A DNA stretch of 64,000 bases, from NCBI RefSeq assembly GCF_900021175.1, contig NZ_FCOP01000012.1, positions 248,001 to 312,000 of the forward strand, in the 5' to 3' direction. Source of the stretch: Pseudenterobacter timonensis. GTDB taxonomy: Bacteria > Pseudomonadota > Gammaproteobacteria > Enterobacterales > Enterobacteriaceae. Below, in pieces: positions 34,662 to 44,517 of the stretch. Positions within the stretch are counted from its first letter, which is position 1; each line of letters begins with the position of its first letter. A program made the position numbers and the translations under genes. Below the pieces are notes generated by a model. It made no database searches and was not told the DNA's origin. It was given only the letters and a program-made list of their open reading frames with translations.

Positions 34662-35507
34662 ATGTCCTCTCTGTTAAGCGCCTGGTTTGCCCGCACCGGC
34701 GGGCCGCTGCCCCTGTCGGTTGATATCGCTACGCTCAGGGCGCTGCATCTGCAGCATAACTGCGCTATCCCTTTTGAAAATATCGATGTGGTTCTGCCGC
34801 GTGAGATTCAGCTTGATGACCAGAGCGTGGCCGACAAGCTGATAGATGCCCGCCGGGGCGGCTACTGCTTTGAGCAGAACGGGCTGTTTGAGCGCGTGCT
34901 ACGCGAGGTGGGATTTAAGGTGCGTAGCCTGCTTGGCCGGGTGATCCTCGCTAATCCGCCGCAGATGCCGCCGCGCACCCACCGGCTGCTGCTGGTGGAG
35001 CTTAATGACGAGCACTGGATCGCTGACGTAGGATTTGGCGGGCAGACGCTCACCGCGCCGATCCGGCTGGTTGCCCGAGAGGAGCAGGCGACGCCGCACG
35101 GTCTTTATTGCCTGCTGAACGAGGGGGATGACTGGATCCTGCAGTTCCGCCATCACGAACAGTGGCAATCCATGTACCGTTTCGACCTCGCCACCGTCTG
35201 GTTTACGGACTTTGTAATGGGCAACTTCTGGTCGGCCCACTGGCCGCAGTCTCATTTTCGCCACCATCTGCTGATGTGTCGCCATTTGCCGGACGGCGGC
35301 AAGCTGACCTTAACCAATTTCCATTTTACCCACTGGCAGGGGACGCAGGTGGTCGAACAGAGCAATTTGCCGGACGCGGCGGCGCTGTATGCACTGATGC
35401 AGGAGCGGTTTGGTACAGGCGTGGAGGATGCGAAACACGGCTTTACGCTGGCGGAACTGACGGCGGTAATGGCAGGATTCGAAACCCATCCGCAGGCGGG
35501 GAAATAG
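34662..35507 (+). CDS. nhoA: Arylamine N-acetyltransferase / N-hydroxyarylamine O-acetyltransferase
   Basis: 281 residues. The catalytic triad is intact: Cys69 in RRGGYCFEQNG, His107 in PPRTHRLLL and Asp122 in WIADVGFGG. The enzyme transfers acetyl from acetyl-CoA to arylamines and hydroxyarylamines by a ping-pong mechanism. E. coli carries it in the same place after yddH. A hairpin separates it from the convergent mazF. Confidence 0.95.
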   Translation: MSSLLSAWFARTGGPLPLSVDIATLRALHLQHNCAIPFENIDVVLPREIQLDDQSVADKLIDARRGGYCFEQNGLFERVLREVGFKVRSLLGRVILANPPQMPPRTHRLLLVELNDEHWIADVGFGGQTLTAPIRLVAREEQATPHGLYCLLNEGDDWILQFRHHEQWQSMYRFDLATVWFTDFVMGNFWSAHWPQSHFRHHLLMCRHLPDGGKLTLTNFHFTHWQGTQVVEQSNLPDAAALYALMQERFGTGVEDAKHGFTLAELTAVMAGFETHPQAGK

Positions 35508-35513
35508 GACGGG

Positions 35514-35531
35514 AAGGGGCGGGCGCCCCTT
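35514..35531. terminator. Hairpin between convergent nhoA and mazF
   Basis: AAGGGGC (35514-35520), GGGC loop, GCCCCTT (35525-35531). Short T run on the plus side only; probably a weak bidirectional terminator. Confidence 0.45.
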
Positions 35532-35534
35532 TCG

Positions 35535-35861
35535 TTAACCGAGCAGAACTTTTGCGCGCGCTCTCACGGCGTTCAGCTCGTCGGCTGTGGCGTTTCCCTT
35601 TTTCACGGCGTTGCGCGCCCGCCAGTCCAGGCTTTTAATCTGGTCGGCGAGGGCCACGCTGCGCCTTGCGTCACTGATGTTGACTTCGAAAGGATAGCCT
35701 TTGCTTTGCGTGGTAAGCGGGCAGCAGAGCATCAGGCCGGTGCGCCCGTTGTAGGCAGCGGGCGAGAGCACCAGTGCGGGCCGGTGCCCGGCCTGTTCAT
35801 GCCCCGACTGCGGATCAAAATCCAGCCAGACAATATCTCCGGATTCCGGTATGTAATCCAT
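35535..35861 (-). CDS. mazF: MazF-type endoribonuclease toxin
   Basis: 108 residues, PemK/MazF family: GDIVWLDFDPQSGHEQAGHR (about residues 8-27) with the catalytic Arg in HRPALVLSP, then CCPLTTQSKGYPFEV and ALADQIKSLDWRAR. These toxins cleave single-stranded mRNA at short sequences such as ACA. It follows mazE with a one-base TAATG overlap, the usual coupled arrangement. E. coli K-12 has its mazEF elsewhere and yddE at this locus, so the pair is a local insertion. Confidence 0.93.
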   Translation of the reverse strand: MDYIPESGDIVWLDFDPQSGHEQAGHRPALVLSPAAYNGRTGLMLCCPLTTQSKGYPFEVNISDARRSVALADQIKSLDWRARNAVKKGNATADELNAVRARAKVLLG

Positions 35862-36109
35862 TAAAGTTGCTCCTTGCCCTGCGGCTCGCCAAAGGTGATT
35901 TCGTGGTGCAGATTGTCGTCGGTGATCGCTGAGAGCAGCGTCTCCAGCGACGGTTCCTCTTTCCTGACAGGTGACAAAATAATACGTCCTTCTTCGTCCA
36001 CGTTGACATTGACCACATCGTCAACGTGTAGCCCGGCGTCTCGCATTACAGCAACGGGAAGCCTGACGGATGGGCTATTGCCCCATTTTTTAACGGTGAC
36101 CTGCGGCAT
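35861..36109 (-). CDS. mazE: MazE-type antitoxin
   Basis: 82 residues from the ATG complementary to 36107-36109, behind GGAG; exactly the E. coli MazE length. The N-terminal swapped-hairpin AbrB DNA-binding domain is clear (VTVKKWGNSPSVRLPVAVMR). The acidic C-terminal tail (LLSAITDDNLHHEITFGEP) is the segment that inhibits MazF. Probably autorepresses the pair at the repeats just upstream. Confidence 0.93.
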   Translation of the reverse strand: MPQVTVKKWGNSPSVRLPVAVMRDAGLHVDDVVNVNVDEEGRIILSPVRKEEPSLETLLSAITDDNLHHEITFGEPQGKEQL

Positions 36110-36123
36110 AAAACAGCTCCGGG

Positions 36124-36184
36124 TGTTGATACAATGTTTATCCATGATGGCGGAGAAGAGAGAAGGTGTCAACATTGTTGATAC
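36124..36184 (-). promoter_or_regulatory. Candidate mazEF operator repeats
   Basis: Inverted arms ACAATGTT (36131-36138) and AACATTGT (36171-36178) are 40 bases apart. In addition, TGTTGATAC is repeated directly at 36124-36132 and 36176-36184. They occupy the mazE promoter region, where antitoxin autoregulation is expected. Confidence 0.55.
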
Positions 36185-36227
36185 GGGAGAAGAGAACGGC
36201 AGCCGGACGCTGCCGTTCTGCTTTTAT

Positions 36228-36908
36228 TCAGCGGCGCGAGCGTACCAGCTGATAGCGGCGGGTGAAGTACTCGAACGGTGCGCTCCAGACATGCACCAGA
36301 CGGGTAAAGGGGAAGATGAGGAAGATGGTCATCCCCAGCACCAGATGGAGGCGGAAAATCGGATCCACGCCGCGCAGCATCTCTGACGAGCCGCCGCGGA
36401 AGGTGACGATACCCTGCGCCCAGCCGACCAGCTTCATCATTTCGCTACCGTCCGGGTAGCGGGCCGAGAAGGGAATGGTCGACAGCCCAAGAATGCACTG
36501 GATCAGCAGTATGCTCATGATAATGATGTCAGGCGTGGTGGAGGTGGCCCGTACACGCTGGTTGAAGAGGCGGCGGTAGAGCAGCATGGCGCCGCCGATC
36601 AGGGTCAGTATGCCGCAAACGCCTCCCAGTACCATCGCCAGCTGCTGCTTCACGGCGATGGGCAGGAACCAGGCGTAGACCCAGTGCGGCGTCAGCATCC
36701 CGAAAAGATGTCCGAAGAAGATCCCCAGAATCCCGATGTGGAAGAGGTTGGAGGCCCAGTTCATGCCGCGTTTGCTCAGCATCTGACTGGAGGAGGCACG
36801 CCAGGTGTACTGGCCATAGTCGTAGCGCAGCCAGCTGCCGATAAAAAAGACCGTGGCGCAGATGTAGGGATAGATGTCGAAAAAGATCACGCTCAGATAA
36901 TGTGTCAT
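36228..36908 (-). CDS. narV: Respiratory nitrate reductase 2, gamma subunit (cytochrome b)
   Basis: 226 residues, same length as E. coli NarV, with five membrane helices. It binds two haems b through histidines such as those in [16 protein letters not shown] (about residues 56-71). It takes electrons from quinol and anchors NarZY to the cytoplasmic face of the inner membrane. Last gene of narUZYWV, overlapping narW by four bases. Confidence 0.95.
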   Translation of the reverse strand: MTHYLSVIFFDIYPYICATVFFIGSWLRYDYGQYTWRASSSQMLSKRGMNWASNLFHIGILGIFFGHLFGMLTPHWVYAWFLPIAVKQQLAMVLGGVCGILTLIGGAMLLYRRLFNQRVRATSTTPDIIIMSILLIQCILGLSTIPFSARYPDGSEMMKLVGWAQGIVTFRGGSSEMLRGVDPIFRLHLVLGMTIFLIFPFTRLVHVWSAPFEYFTRRYQLVRSRR

Positions 36909-37600
36909 TTAGGGCCTCCCGCGCCGACGTCGACATACTGCGGGGCGACGTCCTGGCTAAAGCGTCGTTGATATTGCTGCATCGGTGAGCTGTCGCACGC
37001 CGTTGCGTTATCTTCAATAAACTTCACCTGCTCCTCTTCCCACACCGCGTCAAGCGCCTGGCGGGTGTCGTCGCGCTTCTCCTTTGAAACCTGCATCGTG
37101 ACACTGTCACTTGTCAGGCGACTCCCCGCCAGGGTGAGCAGGGCGTCAAAGAGCTGATAGTGGGCGACATCGCGCTGTTTGAGCCGCCCGCCAATCAGCG
37201 CCAGGATTGGCGCGACGTTCTGTAATCCCTCTCGCGCCTCCTCAGCAGAGAGGATGCTCAGATACTCCAGATAGAGCGGCAGATAGTCCGGCAGCTCTCG
37301 GCAGTCGAGCTGCAACCCCGCCTTTTCATACTGGCTCATCAAATCGACCATCGCCTGACCGCGATCGCGCGACTCGGCGTGGACATGTTCAAAGAGCAGC
37401 AGGGAGGTGGCGCGCCCGCGCTCGAACACCTCGCACCACTCCGCCTGCCTCTCCAGCAGCGGGGCGCCGAGATGCTGGCGGGCGAAGGGGAGCAGCATCG
37501 GCGCGTCCCGCTCAACCAGGGAGAGCGCCTCCTCGCTGCTCTCCCACAGCGTCTCGTCAGGGTATTCGATCAGCAGCGCGATGATTTTCAGGATCTGCAT
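36905..37600 (-). CDS. narW: Nitrate reductase 2 assembly chaperone
   Basis: 231 residues, NarJ/TorD-type chaperone, length identical to E. coli NarW. Helical, soluble, with [20 protein letters not shown] near residue 11 and the typical [20 protein letters not shown] (about 107). It binds apo-NarZ for molybdenum cofactor insertion and is not part of the final enzyme. One-base TAATG overlap with narY. Confidence 0.95.
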   Translation of the reverse strand: MQILKIIALLIEYPDETLWESSEEALSLVERDAPMLLPFARQHLGAPLLERQAEWCEVFERGRATSLLLFEHVHAESRDRGQAMVDLMSQYEKAGLQLDCRELPDYLPLYLEYLSILSAEEAREGLQNVAPILALIGGRLKQRDVAHYQLFDALLTLAGSRLTSDSVTMQVSKEKRDDTRQALDAVWEEEQVKFIEDNATACDSSPMQQYQRRFSQDVAPQYVDVGAGGPK

Positions 37601-39144
37601 TACTCTCCCTCCCCGTGATCGCGCACCTCGGTGATGTTAATGGCGTCGATGCGGCTGCTGTTGAAGAGGTTGAATTTGGTGTCGGAGCCGTGGCAGCCGT
37701 CACCAAAGGTAAAGCCGCAGCCGTTGCGCTCCGGGAAGGCGTCGCGGGCCATTTCACGGTGGCTGGTCGGGATGACGAAGCGATCCTCGTAGTTGGCGAT
37801 AGCGAGATAGCGATACATCTCCTCCACCTGCTCTACGGTGAGCCCTACCTCTTCAATCGCGCGGGTGTCGGTCACCCCTTCAACGGTCTGAGAGCGTTTG
37901 TAGTGGCGCATCGCCATCATACGTTTGAGGGCGCGCAGCACCGGGCCGGTATCGCCCGCGCTCAGCATATTCGCCAGGTATTGCACCGGAATGCGCAGGC
38001 TCTCCACCGCAGGCAGTACGCCGTCGCTTTTCGGCAGACCGCCCGCGTCGGCATAGGACTGGATCGGCGACAGGGGCGGTACATACCAGACCATCGGCAG
38101 GGTGCGGTATTCCGGGTGCAGCGGCAGCGCCAGCTTCCAGTCCATCGCCATTTTATAGACCGGGGAGCGCTGGGCGGCGTCGATAACGTTCTGCGGAATA
38201 CCCTGTTTCAGCGCCTCTTCGATGACCGCCGGATCGTGCGGGTTGAGGAAAACGTCACACTGACGCTCGTAGAGATCGGTTTCATGCTCGGTGCTGGCCG
38301 CCTCTTCAATGCGGTCCGCGTCGTAGAGCAGCACCCCGAGATAGCGGATACGGCCGACGCATGTTTCTGAGCAGACGGTGGGCTGGCCAGATTCGATGCG
38401 CGGATAGCAGAAAATGCATTTTTCCGACTTACCGCTCTTCCAGTTGAAGTAGATTTTTTTGTACGGACAACCGCTGATGCATAAGCGCCAGCCGCGGCAT
38501 TTGTCCTGGTCGATGAGGACGATGCCATCCTCTTCGCGCTTGTAGATAGCGCCGCTCGGGCAGGTGGCGACGCAGCTCGGGTTGAGGCAGTGTTCGCACA
38601 GGCGCGGGAGATACATCATAAAGGTGTTCTCGAACTGGCCGTACATCTCTTTCTGCATCCGGTCAAAGTTGCGATCGCGGGCGCGCTTCTCAAACTCGCC
38701 GCCGAGTAGCTCCTCCCAGTTCGGCCCCCACTTGATCTTATCCATCCGCTTGCCGTCAATCAGGGAGCGCGGACGGGCGGTGGGGAGATGTTCCCCCTCT
38801 TTGGCGCGGTGCAGATCCTGGTAGTCGAAGGTAAACGGCTCGTAATAGTCGTCAATCTGCGGCACTACGGGGTTGGCGAAAATTTTCGACAGCACGCCGA
38901 GCTTGCCGCCGAGGCGGGGCGTTAGCTTGCCGGAGATACCGCGGATCCAGCCCCCTTGCCACTCATCCTGATCCTCCCAGTTTTTCGGGTAGCCGATACC
39001 CGGCTTGGTCTCCACGTTGTTAAACCAGGCGTACTCCATCCCTTCGCGTCCGGTCCAGACGTTCTTGCAGGTGACCGAGCAGGTATGACAGCCAATACAT
39101 TTATCGAGGTTTAAAACCATCCCGACCTGTGAGCGTATTTTCAT
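37600..39144 (-). CDS. narY: Respiratory nitrate reductase 2, beta subunit (Fe-S protein)
   Basis: 514 residues, length identical to E. coli NarY. Cysteine groups for three [4Fe-4S] and one [3Fe-4S] cluster are visible: CIGCHTCSVTCKNVW (about residues 16-30), CEHCLNPSCVATCPSG (about 184) and CRGWRLCISGCPYKKI (about 217), where Trp replaces one Cys as in NarH. It passes electrons from NarV haems to NarZ. Confidence 0.96.
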   Translation of the reverse strand: MKIRSQVGMVLNLDKCIGCHTCSVTCKNVWTGREGMEYAWFNNVETKPGIGYPKNWEDQDEWQGGWIRGISGKLTPRLGGKLGVLSKIFANPVVPQIDDYYEPFTFDYQDLHRAKEGEHLPTARPRSLIDGKRMDKIKWGPNWEELLGGEFEKRARDRNFDRMQKEMYGQFENTFMMYLPRLCEHCLNPSCVATCPSGAIYKREEDGIVLIDQDKCRGWRLCISGCPYKKIYFNWKSGKSEKCIFCYPRIESGQPTVCSETCVGRIRYLGVLLYDADRIEEAASTEHETDLYERQCDVFLNPHDPAVIEEALKQGIPQNVIDAAQRSPVYKMAMDWKLALPLHPEYRTLPMVWYVPPLSPIQSYADAGGLPKSDGVLPAVESLRIPVQYLANMLSAGDTGPVLRALKRMMAMRHYKRSQTVEGVTDTRAIEEVGLTVEQVEEMYRYLAIANYEDRFVIPTSHREMARDAFPERNGCGFTFGDGCHGSDTKFNLFNSSRIDAINITEVRDHGEGE

Positions 39145-42100
39145 TTTTTCGCCTCCTGTACCTGGTCGGTACCTTCGCCATCCAGCCAGTTAATGTTTTT
39201 CATTTTGCGGATCATAATGAACTCGTCGCGGTTAGAGCCGACGGTGCCGTAGTAGTTGAAGCCGTAAGCGAGCTGGGCGTAGCCGCCAATCATGTGGGTT
39301 GGTTTCGGGCAGACGCGGGTAACGGAGTTATGGATACCGCCGCGCCGCCCGGTCACTTCTGAGCCGGGAATATTCAGAATGCGCTCCTGAGCGTGGTACA
39401 TCATGGTCATGCCCGGCGGCACGCGCTGGCTGACTACCGCGCGGGCGGTGAGGGCGCCGTTGGCATTGAACGCCTCGATCCAGTCGTTATCCTCAATACC
39501 GAGCTCCCGGGCGTCGGTTTCGCTCATCCAGACGATTGGCCCGCCGCGCGAGAGGGTTTGCATCAGCAGGTTTTCGCTGTAGGTGGAGTGGATGCCCCAT
39601 TTCTGGTGCGGCGTCAGGAAGTTGAGCGCTTTTTCCGGGAAGCCGTTGGGGGGAATCTCGCGCATATGGCTGACGCTGCGGGTATCCACCGGCGGGCGGT
39701 AGACCACCAGACTTTCGCCAAAGGCGCGCATCCAGAGATGATCCTGATAAAGCTGCTGGCGACCCGAGAGGGTGCGCCACGGGATCAGCTCGTGGACGTT
39801 GGTATACCCGGCGTTATAGGAGACATGCTCGCTCTCGATGCCGGACCAGGTGGGGCTGGAGATAATCTTGCGCGGCTGCGCCTGGATATCGCGAAAGCGG
39901 ATCTTCTCATCCTCTTTATTGATCGCCAGATGGGTGTGATCGCGCCCGGTTATCTCGCCCAGCGCTTCCCAGGCTTTTACCGCCACCTGGCCGTTGGTTT
40001 CCGGGGCCAGCGCCAGGATCACCTCCGAGGCATCAATGGCGGTCTCGATACGCGGTCGACCTTTCGCCGGGCCGTCGAGCTTGACGTAGTTGAGCTTGCC
40101 GAGAAATTCGACCTCGCTTTCCGTTTTCCAGTTAATTCCCTTGCCGCCGTTACCGAGCTTATCGAGCAGCGGGCCGAGGGAGGTAAAGCGTTCGTAAGTC
40201 TCCGGGTAGCGGCGCTCCACCACGGCGATGCCGGGGGCGGTTTTGCCGGGAATAAGATCGCATTCTCCTTTGCGCCAGTCCTGGATCTCAAACGGCTGGG
40301 CCAGCTCAGAAGGGGAGTCATGCTGGAGCGGCGTCAGTACCACGTCGGTTTCGTTACCGAGGTGCCCCACGCAGACCTGAGAGAAGGCTTTGGCGATCCC
40401 TTTATAGATCTCCCAGTCGCTGCGCGACTCCCACGCCGGATCGACCGCGGCGGAAAGCGGATGAATAAACGGATGCATATCCGACGTATTCATATCGTCT
40501 TTCTCGTACCAGGTGGCCGTCGGCAGTACGATGTCTGAGAAGAGGCAGGTGCTGGACATGCGGAAATCGAGCGTCACCAGCAGGTCGAGCTTGCCCTCGA
40601 TGGCGGCGGTTTGCCACTCCACCTCTTCCGGCTTCACGTCATCGGTGGAGCCGAGATCCTCCCCCTGAATGCCGCTCTCGGTGCCGAGCAGATATTTCAG
40701 CATATACTCGTGGCCCTTGCCCGAGGAGCCAAGCAGATTGGAGCGCCAGACAAAGAGGTTACGCGGATGGTTGTTACCGCTGTCCGGCTGTTCGCAGGCA
40801 AAGCGGATATCGCCCGCCTTCAGCGCCTGCGCAGTGTACTCCTGCGGTGACGCGCCGGCGGCGTCGGCCTGCGCCTTAATGTGCAGCGGGTTGAGATTAA
40901 GCTGCGGGGCGGAGGGGAGCCAGCCCATCCGCTCGGCGCGAACGTTAAAGTCGATCAGGTGGCCGCTGAACCGGGCCGGGTCGGCGAGCGGCGAGAGCAG
41001 CTCCTGCGCGGTGAGCTTTTCGTAGCGCCACTGGCTGGCGTGGTTATAGAAGAAAGAGGTGCTGTTCATCTGGCGCGGCGGGCGGTTCCAGTCCAGCGCG
41101 AAGGCCAGCGGCAGCCAGCCGGTCTGCGGGCGCAGCTTCTCCTGACCCACATAGTGCGACCAGCCGCCGCCGCTCTGGCCAACGCAGCCGCAGAAGACCA
41201 GCATGTTAATCATCCCCCGGTAGTTCATATCCATGTGATACCAGTGGTTGACCCCCGCGCCGAGGATAATCATCGAGCGGCCGTGGGTTTTATGCGCCGT
41301 GTCGGCAAACTCCCGGGCGATCTGCTCGATATGCTGGCGCGGCACGCCGGTGATCTGCTCCCCCCAGGCCGGGGTATAAGCCTTGATATCCCCATAATCT
41401 TTCGCGACGTTAACATCGTCCAGCCCGCGATCCAGCCCGTAATTCGCCAGTACCAGATCGTAGACGCTCACCACCTGTCGCTGCGTGCCGTCGGCCAGCG
41501 TCAGGGTTCTGGCGGGAAGGGTATGGATCAGCAGCGGCTCCTGCTTCACGCTGCGGAAATGGGGATTTTCGTTGCCGCCAAAGTAGGGGAAAGCCACGCT
41601 GGCAAGATCGTCATGCATCCCCAGCAGGGAGAGAGTCAATTCGGTCTCCTGGCCTGCCGCCAGCGGTTCAAGGTTCCATTTACCTTTTTCACCCCAGCGA
41701 AAGCCGATAGAGCCGTTCGGCACCACCAGATCTCCGGCGAGGTTAAAGGCGACGGTTTTCCACTCCGGGTTATTGGCCTCTCCCAGCCCGTCCGCCAGAT
41801 CGGAGGCGCGCACCATTCTGCCGGGGGCGAAGCTGCCATCCTCACGCGGTTCGAGCAATACCAGCATCGGCATATCGGTATAGCGGCGACAGTAGTTGAG
41901 GAAGTAATCGCTGGGGTTATCGAGGTGAAACTCTTTCAAGATGACGTGGCCCATCGCCATGGCCAGCGCGCTGTCGGTGCCCTGTTTGGGCGCCAGCCAC
42001 TGGTCGCTCAGCTTGGCGACCTCCGAGAAGTCGGGGGTGATGGCGATAGTTTTGGTTCCCTTATAGCGCACCTCGGTAAAGAAGTGGGCATCCGGGGTGC

Positions 42101-42881
42101 GGGTTTGCGGTACGTTAGAGCCCCAGGCGATAATATAGGCGGAGTTATACCAGTCGGCGGACTCCGGCACGTCGGTCTGCTCCCCCCAGGTCATTGGCGA
42201 GGCGGGCGGCAGGTCGCAATACCAGTCGTAAAAGCTCAGGCAGGTGCCACCTATCAGGGAGAGGTAGCGCGTCCCGGCGGCATAGGAGACCATCGACATC
42301 GCCGGAATAGGGGAAAAGCCCGCCACGCGGTCCGGGCCATACTTTTTGATGGTCCAGACGTTGGCGGCCGCAATCAGCTGATTCAGCTCCTGCCAGTTCG
42401 AGCGGATAAAGCCGCCTTTCCCGCGCACCTGCTTATAGCGTTTGCTTTTCTGCGGATCGCTCATGATGGCGTCCCAGGCCAGAACCGGATCGCTGTGGGT
42501 GGCGAGCGCTTCGCGCCAGAGTTCGATCAGCGCCTTGCGCACCAGCGGATATTTCAGGCGGTTAGCGCTGTAGAGATACCAGGAGTAGCTCGCCCCGCGC
42601 GGGCAGCCGCGCGGCTCGTGGTTTGGCAGGTCAGGGCGGGTGCGGGGATAGTCGGTCTGCTGCGTCTCCCAGGTCACCAGCCCATTTTTGACGTAAATCT
42701 TCCAGCTGCACGAGCCGGTGCAGTTTACGCCGTGGGTGGAGCGGACAATTTTGTCGAACTGCCAGCGCTGCCGGTAGCTGTCCTCCCAGTCGCGGTTGGT
42801 GTGCATGACCTGACCGTGGCCGTTGGCGAAGCTGTCGCCTTTATATTTAAAATACCGAAAGCGATCCAACAGTTTACTCAT
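39141..42881 (-). CDS. narZ: Respiratory nitrate reductase 2, alpha subunit (Mo-bisMGD)
   Basis: 1246 residues, the E. coli NarZ length. The N-terminal FS0 cluster motif STHGVNCTGSCSWKIYVKNG begins with His (about residue 50) followed by three Cys, as in NarG. The molybdopterin oxidoreductase domains follow, and the segment GGTCLSFYDWYCDLPPASP contains the Asp molybdenum ligand expected near residue 222. The enzyme reduces nitrate to nitrite on the cytoplasmic face. The N-terminus keeps a vestigial twin-arginine-like leader but is not exported. Four-base overlap with narY. NarZYV is described in E. coli as the low-level, RpoS-linked isoenzyme. Confidence 0.97.
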   Translation of the reverse strand: MSKLLDRFRYFKYKGDSFANGHGQVMHTNRDWEDSYRQRWQFDKIVRSTHGVNCTGSCSWKIYVKNGLVTWETQQTDYPRTRPDLPNHEPRGCPRGASYSWYLYSANRLKYPLVRKALIELWREALATHSDPVLAWDAIMSDPQKSKRYKQVRGKGGFIRSNWQELNQLIAAANVWTIKKYGPDRVAGFSPIPAMSMVSYAAGTRYLSLIGGTCLSFYDWYCDLPPASPMTWGEQTDVPESADWYNSAYIIAWGSNVPQTRTPDAHFFTEVRYKGTKTIAITPDFSEVAKLSDQWLAPKQGTDSALAMAMGHVILKEFHLDNPSDYFLNYCRRYTDMPMLVLLEPREDGSFAPGRMVRASDLADGLGEANNPEWKTVAFNLAGDLVVPNGSIGFRWGEKGKWNLEPLAAGQETELTLSLLGMHDDLASVAFPYFGGNENPHFRSVKQEPLLIHTLPARTLTLADGTQRQVVSVYDLVLANYGLDRGLDDVNVAKDYGDIKAYTPAWGEQITGVPRQHIEQIAREFADTAHKTHGRSMIILGAGVNHWYHMDMNYRGMINMLVFCGCVGQSGGGWSHYVGQEKLRPQTGWLPLAFALDWNRPPRQMNSTSFFYNHASQWRYEKLTAQELLSPLADPARFSGHLIDFNVRAERMGWLPSAPQLNLNPLHIKAQADAAGASPQEYTAQALKAGDIRFACEQPDSGNNHPRNLFVWRSNLLGSSGKGHEYMLKYLLGTESGIQGEDLGSTDDVKPEEVEWQTAAIEGKLDLLVTLDFRMSSTCLFSDIVLPTATWYEKDDMNTSDMHPFIHPLSAAVDPAWESRSDWEIYKGIAKAFSQVCVGHLGNETDVVLTPLQHDSPSELAQPFEIQDWRKGECDLIPGKTAPGIAVVERRYPETYERFTSLGPLLDKLGNGGKGINWKTESEVEFLGKLNYVKLDGPAKGRPRIETAIDASEVILALAPETNGQVAVKAWEALGEITGRDHTHLAINKEDEKIRFRDIQAQPRKIISSPTWSGIESEHVSYNAGYTNVHELIPWRTLSGRQQLYQDHLWMRAFGESLVVYRPPVDTRSVSHMREIPPNGFPEKALNFLTPHQKWGIHSTYSENLLMQTLSRGGPIVWMSETDARELGIEDNDWIEAFNANGALTARAVVSQRVPPGMTMMYHAQERILNIPGSEVTGRRGGIHNSVTRVCPKPTHMIGGYAQLAYGFNYYGTVGSNRDEFIMIRKMKNINWLDGEGTDQVQEAKK

Positions 42882-42934
42882 GACGTTTCTCCTGCTTCAG
42901 TAATTTTTCCGTTCGCGTGACGGCGTATAAGTTA

Positions 42935-44320
42935 TTATTTTTGTTGTGATTTTCGGCCATAAACCAGCCAGGTGATAAAGACGCAGGCGATATAGAAGAC
43001 CAGAAACACCTTCATCGCCCCGACGGGGGAGCCGGTCATCGCCAGGGAGGTACCGAAAGCTTTCGGGATAAAAAAACCGCCCACCGCGCCGATAGCGGAG
43101 ATAAAGCCGAGCGCCGCCGCGGTGTCGGTCACCGCTTCCCGCTGCGCCTCTTCATCGCTGCCGCCGCGCAGCTTCACCCGCTCGAGGGTGATCTGGCGGA
43201 AGATGACGGCAATCATCTGGAACGTGGAGCCGCTGCCCAGCCCGGCGGTGAGAAAAAGCCCCATAAAGACGATATAGAAGGCGATAAAGCTGCCCGCACC
43301 CGAGCCGGGGAGGGTAAGAAAGAGCAGCGCGGTAAAGAGCGCCATAAAGACAAAGTTCAGCAACGTTACCCGTATGCCGCCCAGCCTGTCGGAGATGGCG
43401 CCGCCTGCCGAACGCGCCAGGGCGCCGATCAGCGGGCCGAAAAAGGCGAGATGGAGAATATTGACGTCAGGGAACTGGGTTTTGGAGAGCATCGCAAAGC
43501 CCGCCGAGAAGCCGATAAACGAGCCGAAAGTGGCGAGGTAAAGCAGACTTAACAGCCAGAGGTGAAAGCGCTTCAGCACCGGCAGCTGTTCAGCAATCGA
43601 CGCTTTAGAGCTGGCGATATCGTTCATGCCGAAAAAGGCGGCCAGCGTCGCCAGCAGCAGCAGCGGCGCCCAGATCCAGGCGGCGTTCGCCAGATAAAGG
43701 GCAGAGCCATCCTCCTGCGGCACGCCATGGACGCCGAGGAAGGTAAACATCGGCAGAAAGATAACCACCGGGGCGGCCATCTGCATTACGCTGACGCCCA
43801 GGTTGCCTAATCCGCCGTTTATCCCCAGGGCGCTGCCCTGCCGGGATTTAGGAAAGAAGAAGCTGATATTGCCCATGCTGGAGGCGAAGTTAGCTCCGGC
43901 AAAACCGCACAGCAGGGCGATGATGATAAAGGTGGTAAAAGAGGTGGCGGGGTTTTGTACCGCGATACCGAGCCAGACGCAGGGAACGATAAGGATCACC
44001 GTGCTTAATACCGTCCAGAGGCGGCCGCCAAATATTGGCACCATAAACGAGTAGGGCACGCGTAAAATCGCACCGGAGAGCGATGGCAGGGCAGTTAATA
44101 AAAAAAGCTGGTCAGTGGTAAAATGAAAACCCACCTTATTAAGATTTACCGCAACAGCGCTAAATAACATCCAGACGCAGAAAGCCAGTAACAGACAGGC
44201 GACTGAGATCCACAAATTCCTCCGCGCAATGTGTTTTCCTTTATTTTCCCAAAAGGCCGGATTCTCCGGTTTCCAGTTATTTAAAAGATAATGATTACCC
44301 TTCTCATTTTGTTGTGACAT
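42935..44320 (-). CDS. narU: Nitrate/nitrite transporter NarU
   Basis: I start at the ATG complementary to 44318-44320 (MSQQNEKGNHY), behind a GAGGG site; this gives 461 residues, like E. coli NarU, whereas the longer frame adds a leader that is absent there. Major facilitator, 12 helices, nitrate/nitrite porter family, with GFAGANFASSMGNISFFFPK (about residue 117) and GSGSTFQMIAVIFRQ. It exchanges or imports nitrate and exports nitrite. First gene of narUZYWV, 53 bases from narZ. Confidence 0.95.
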   Translation of the reverse strand: MSQQNEKGNHYLLNNWKPENPAFWENKGKHIARRNLWISVACLLLAFCVWMLFSAVAVNLNKVGFHFTTDQLFLLTALPSLSGAILRVPYSFMVPIFGGRLWTVLSTVILIVPCVWLGIAVQNPATSFTTFIIIALLCGFAGANFASSMGNISFFFPKSRQGSALGINGGLGNLGVSVMQMAAPVVIFLPMFTFLGVHGVPQEDGSALYLANAAWIWAPLLLLATLAAFFGMNDIASSKASIAEQLPVLKRFHLWLLSLLYLATFGSFIGFSAGFAMLSKTQFPDVNILHLAFFGPLIGALARSAGGAISDRLGGIRVTLLNFVFMALFTALLFLTLPGSGAGSFIAFYIVFMGLFLTAGLGSGSTFQMIAVIFRQITLERVKLRGGSDEEAQREAVTDTAAALGFISAIGAVGGFFIPKAFGTSLAMTGSPVGAMKVFLVFYIACVFITWLVYGRKSQQK

Positions 44321-44439
44321 ATCGCCCTCGTATGCACCAGTAAAGAGAAATGCGTAGAAAATACAGGCTGTTAACAACTTGCCTGTGCTGGAATTTATAT
44401 GAGTTTATTGGGATATATCTGAAGGATAGATAAAAAAAT

Positions 44440-44472
44440 GAACCCCTGCGGAGAGGAGGGTAACGGGGGTTC
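44440..44472 (-). terminator. Terminator downstream of smvR
   Basis: On the minus strand GAACCCC pairs with GGGGTTC across a 19-base loop and is followed by ATTTTTTTATC. It ends the smvR transcript before narU. Confidence 0.65.
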
Positions 44473-44517
44473 GCTTTAAGTGTTACTAATTGTAACGGAA
44501 AGAAAAAGCGTACTCAT

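Noticed and set aside
40881..42920. 679-codon open frame on the plus strand
   Set aside because: It is antisense to narZ, whose family assignment and length are certain.
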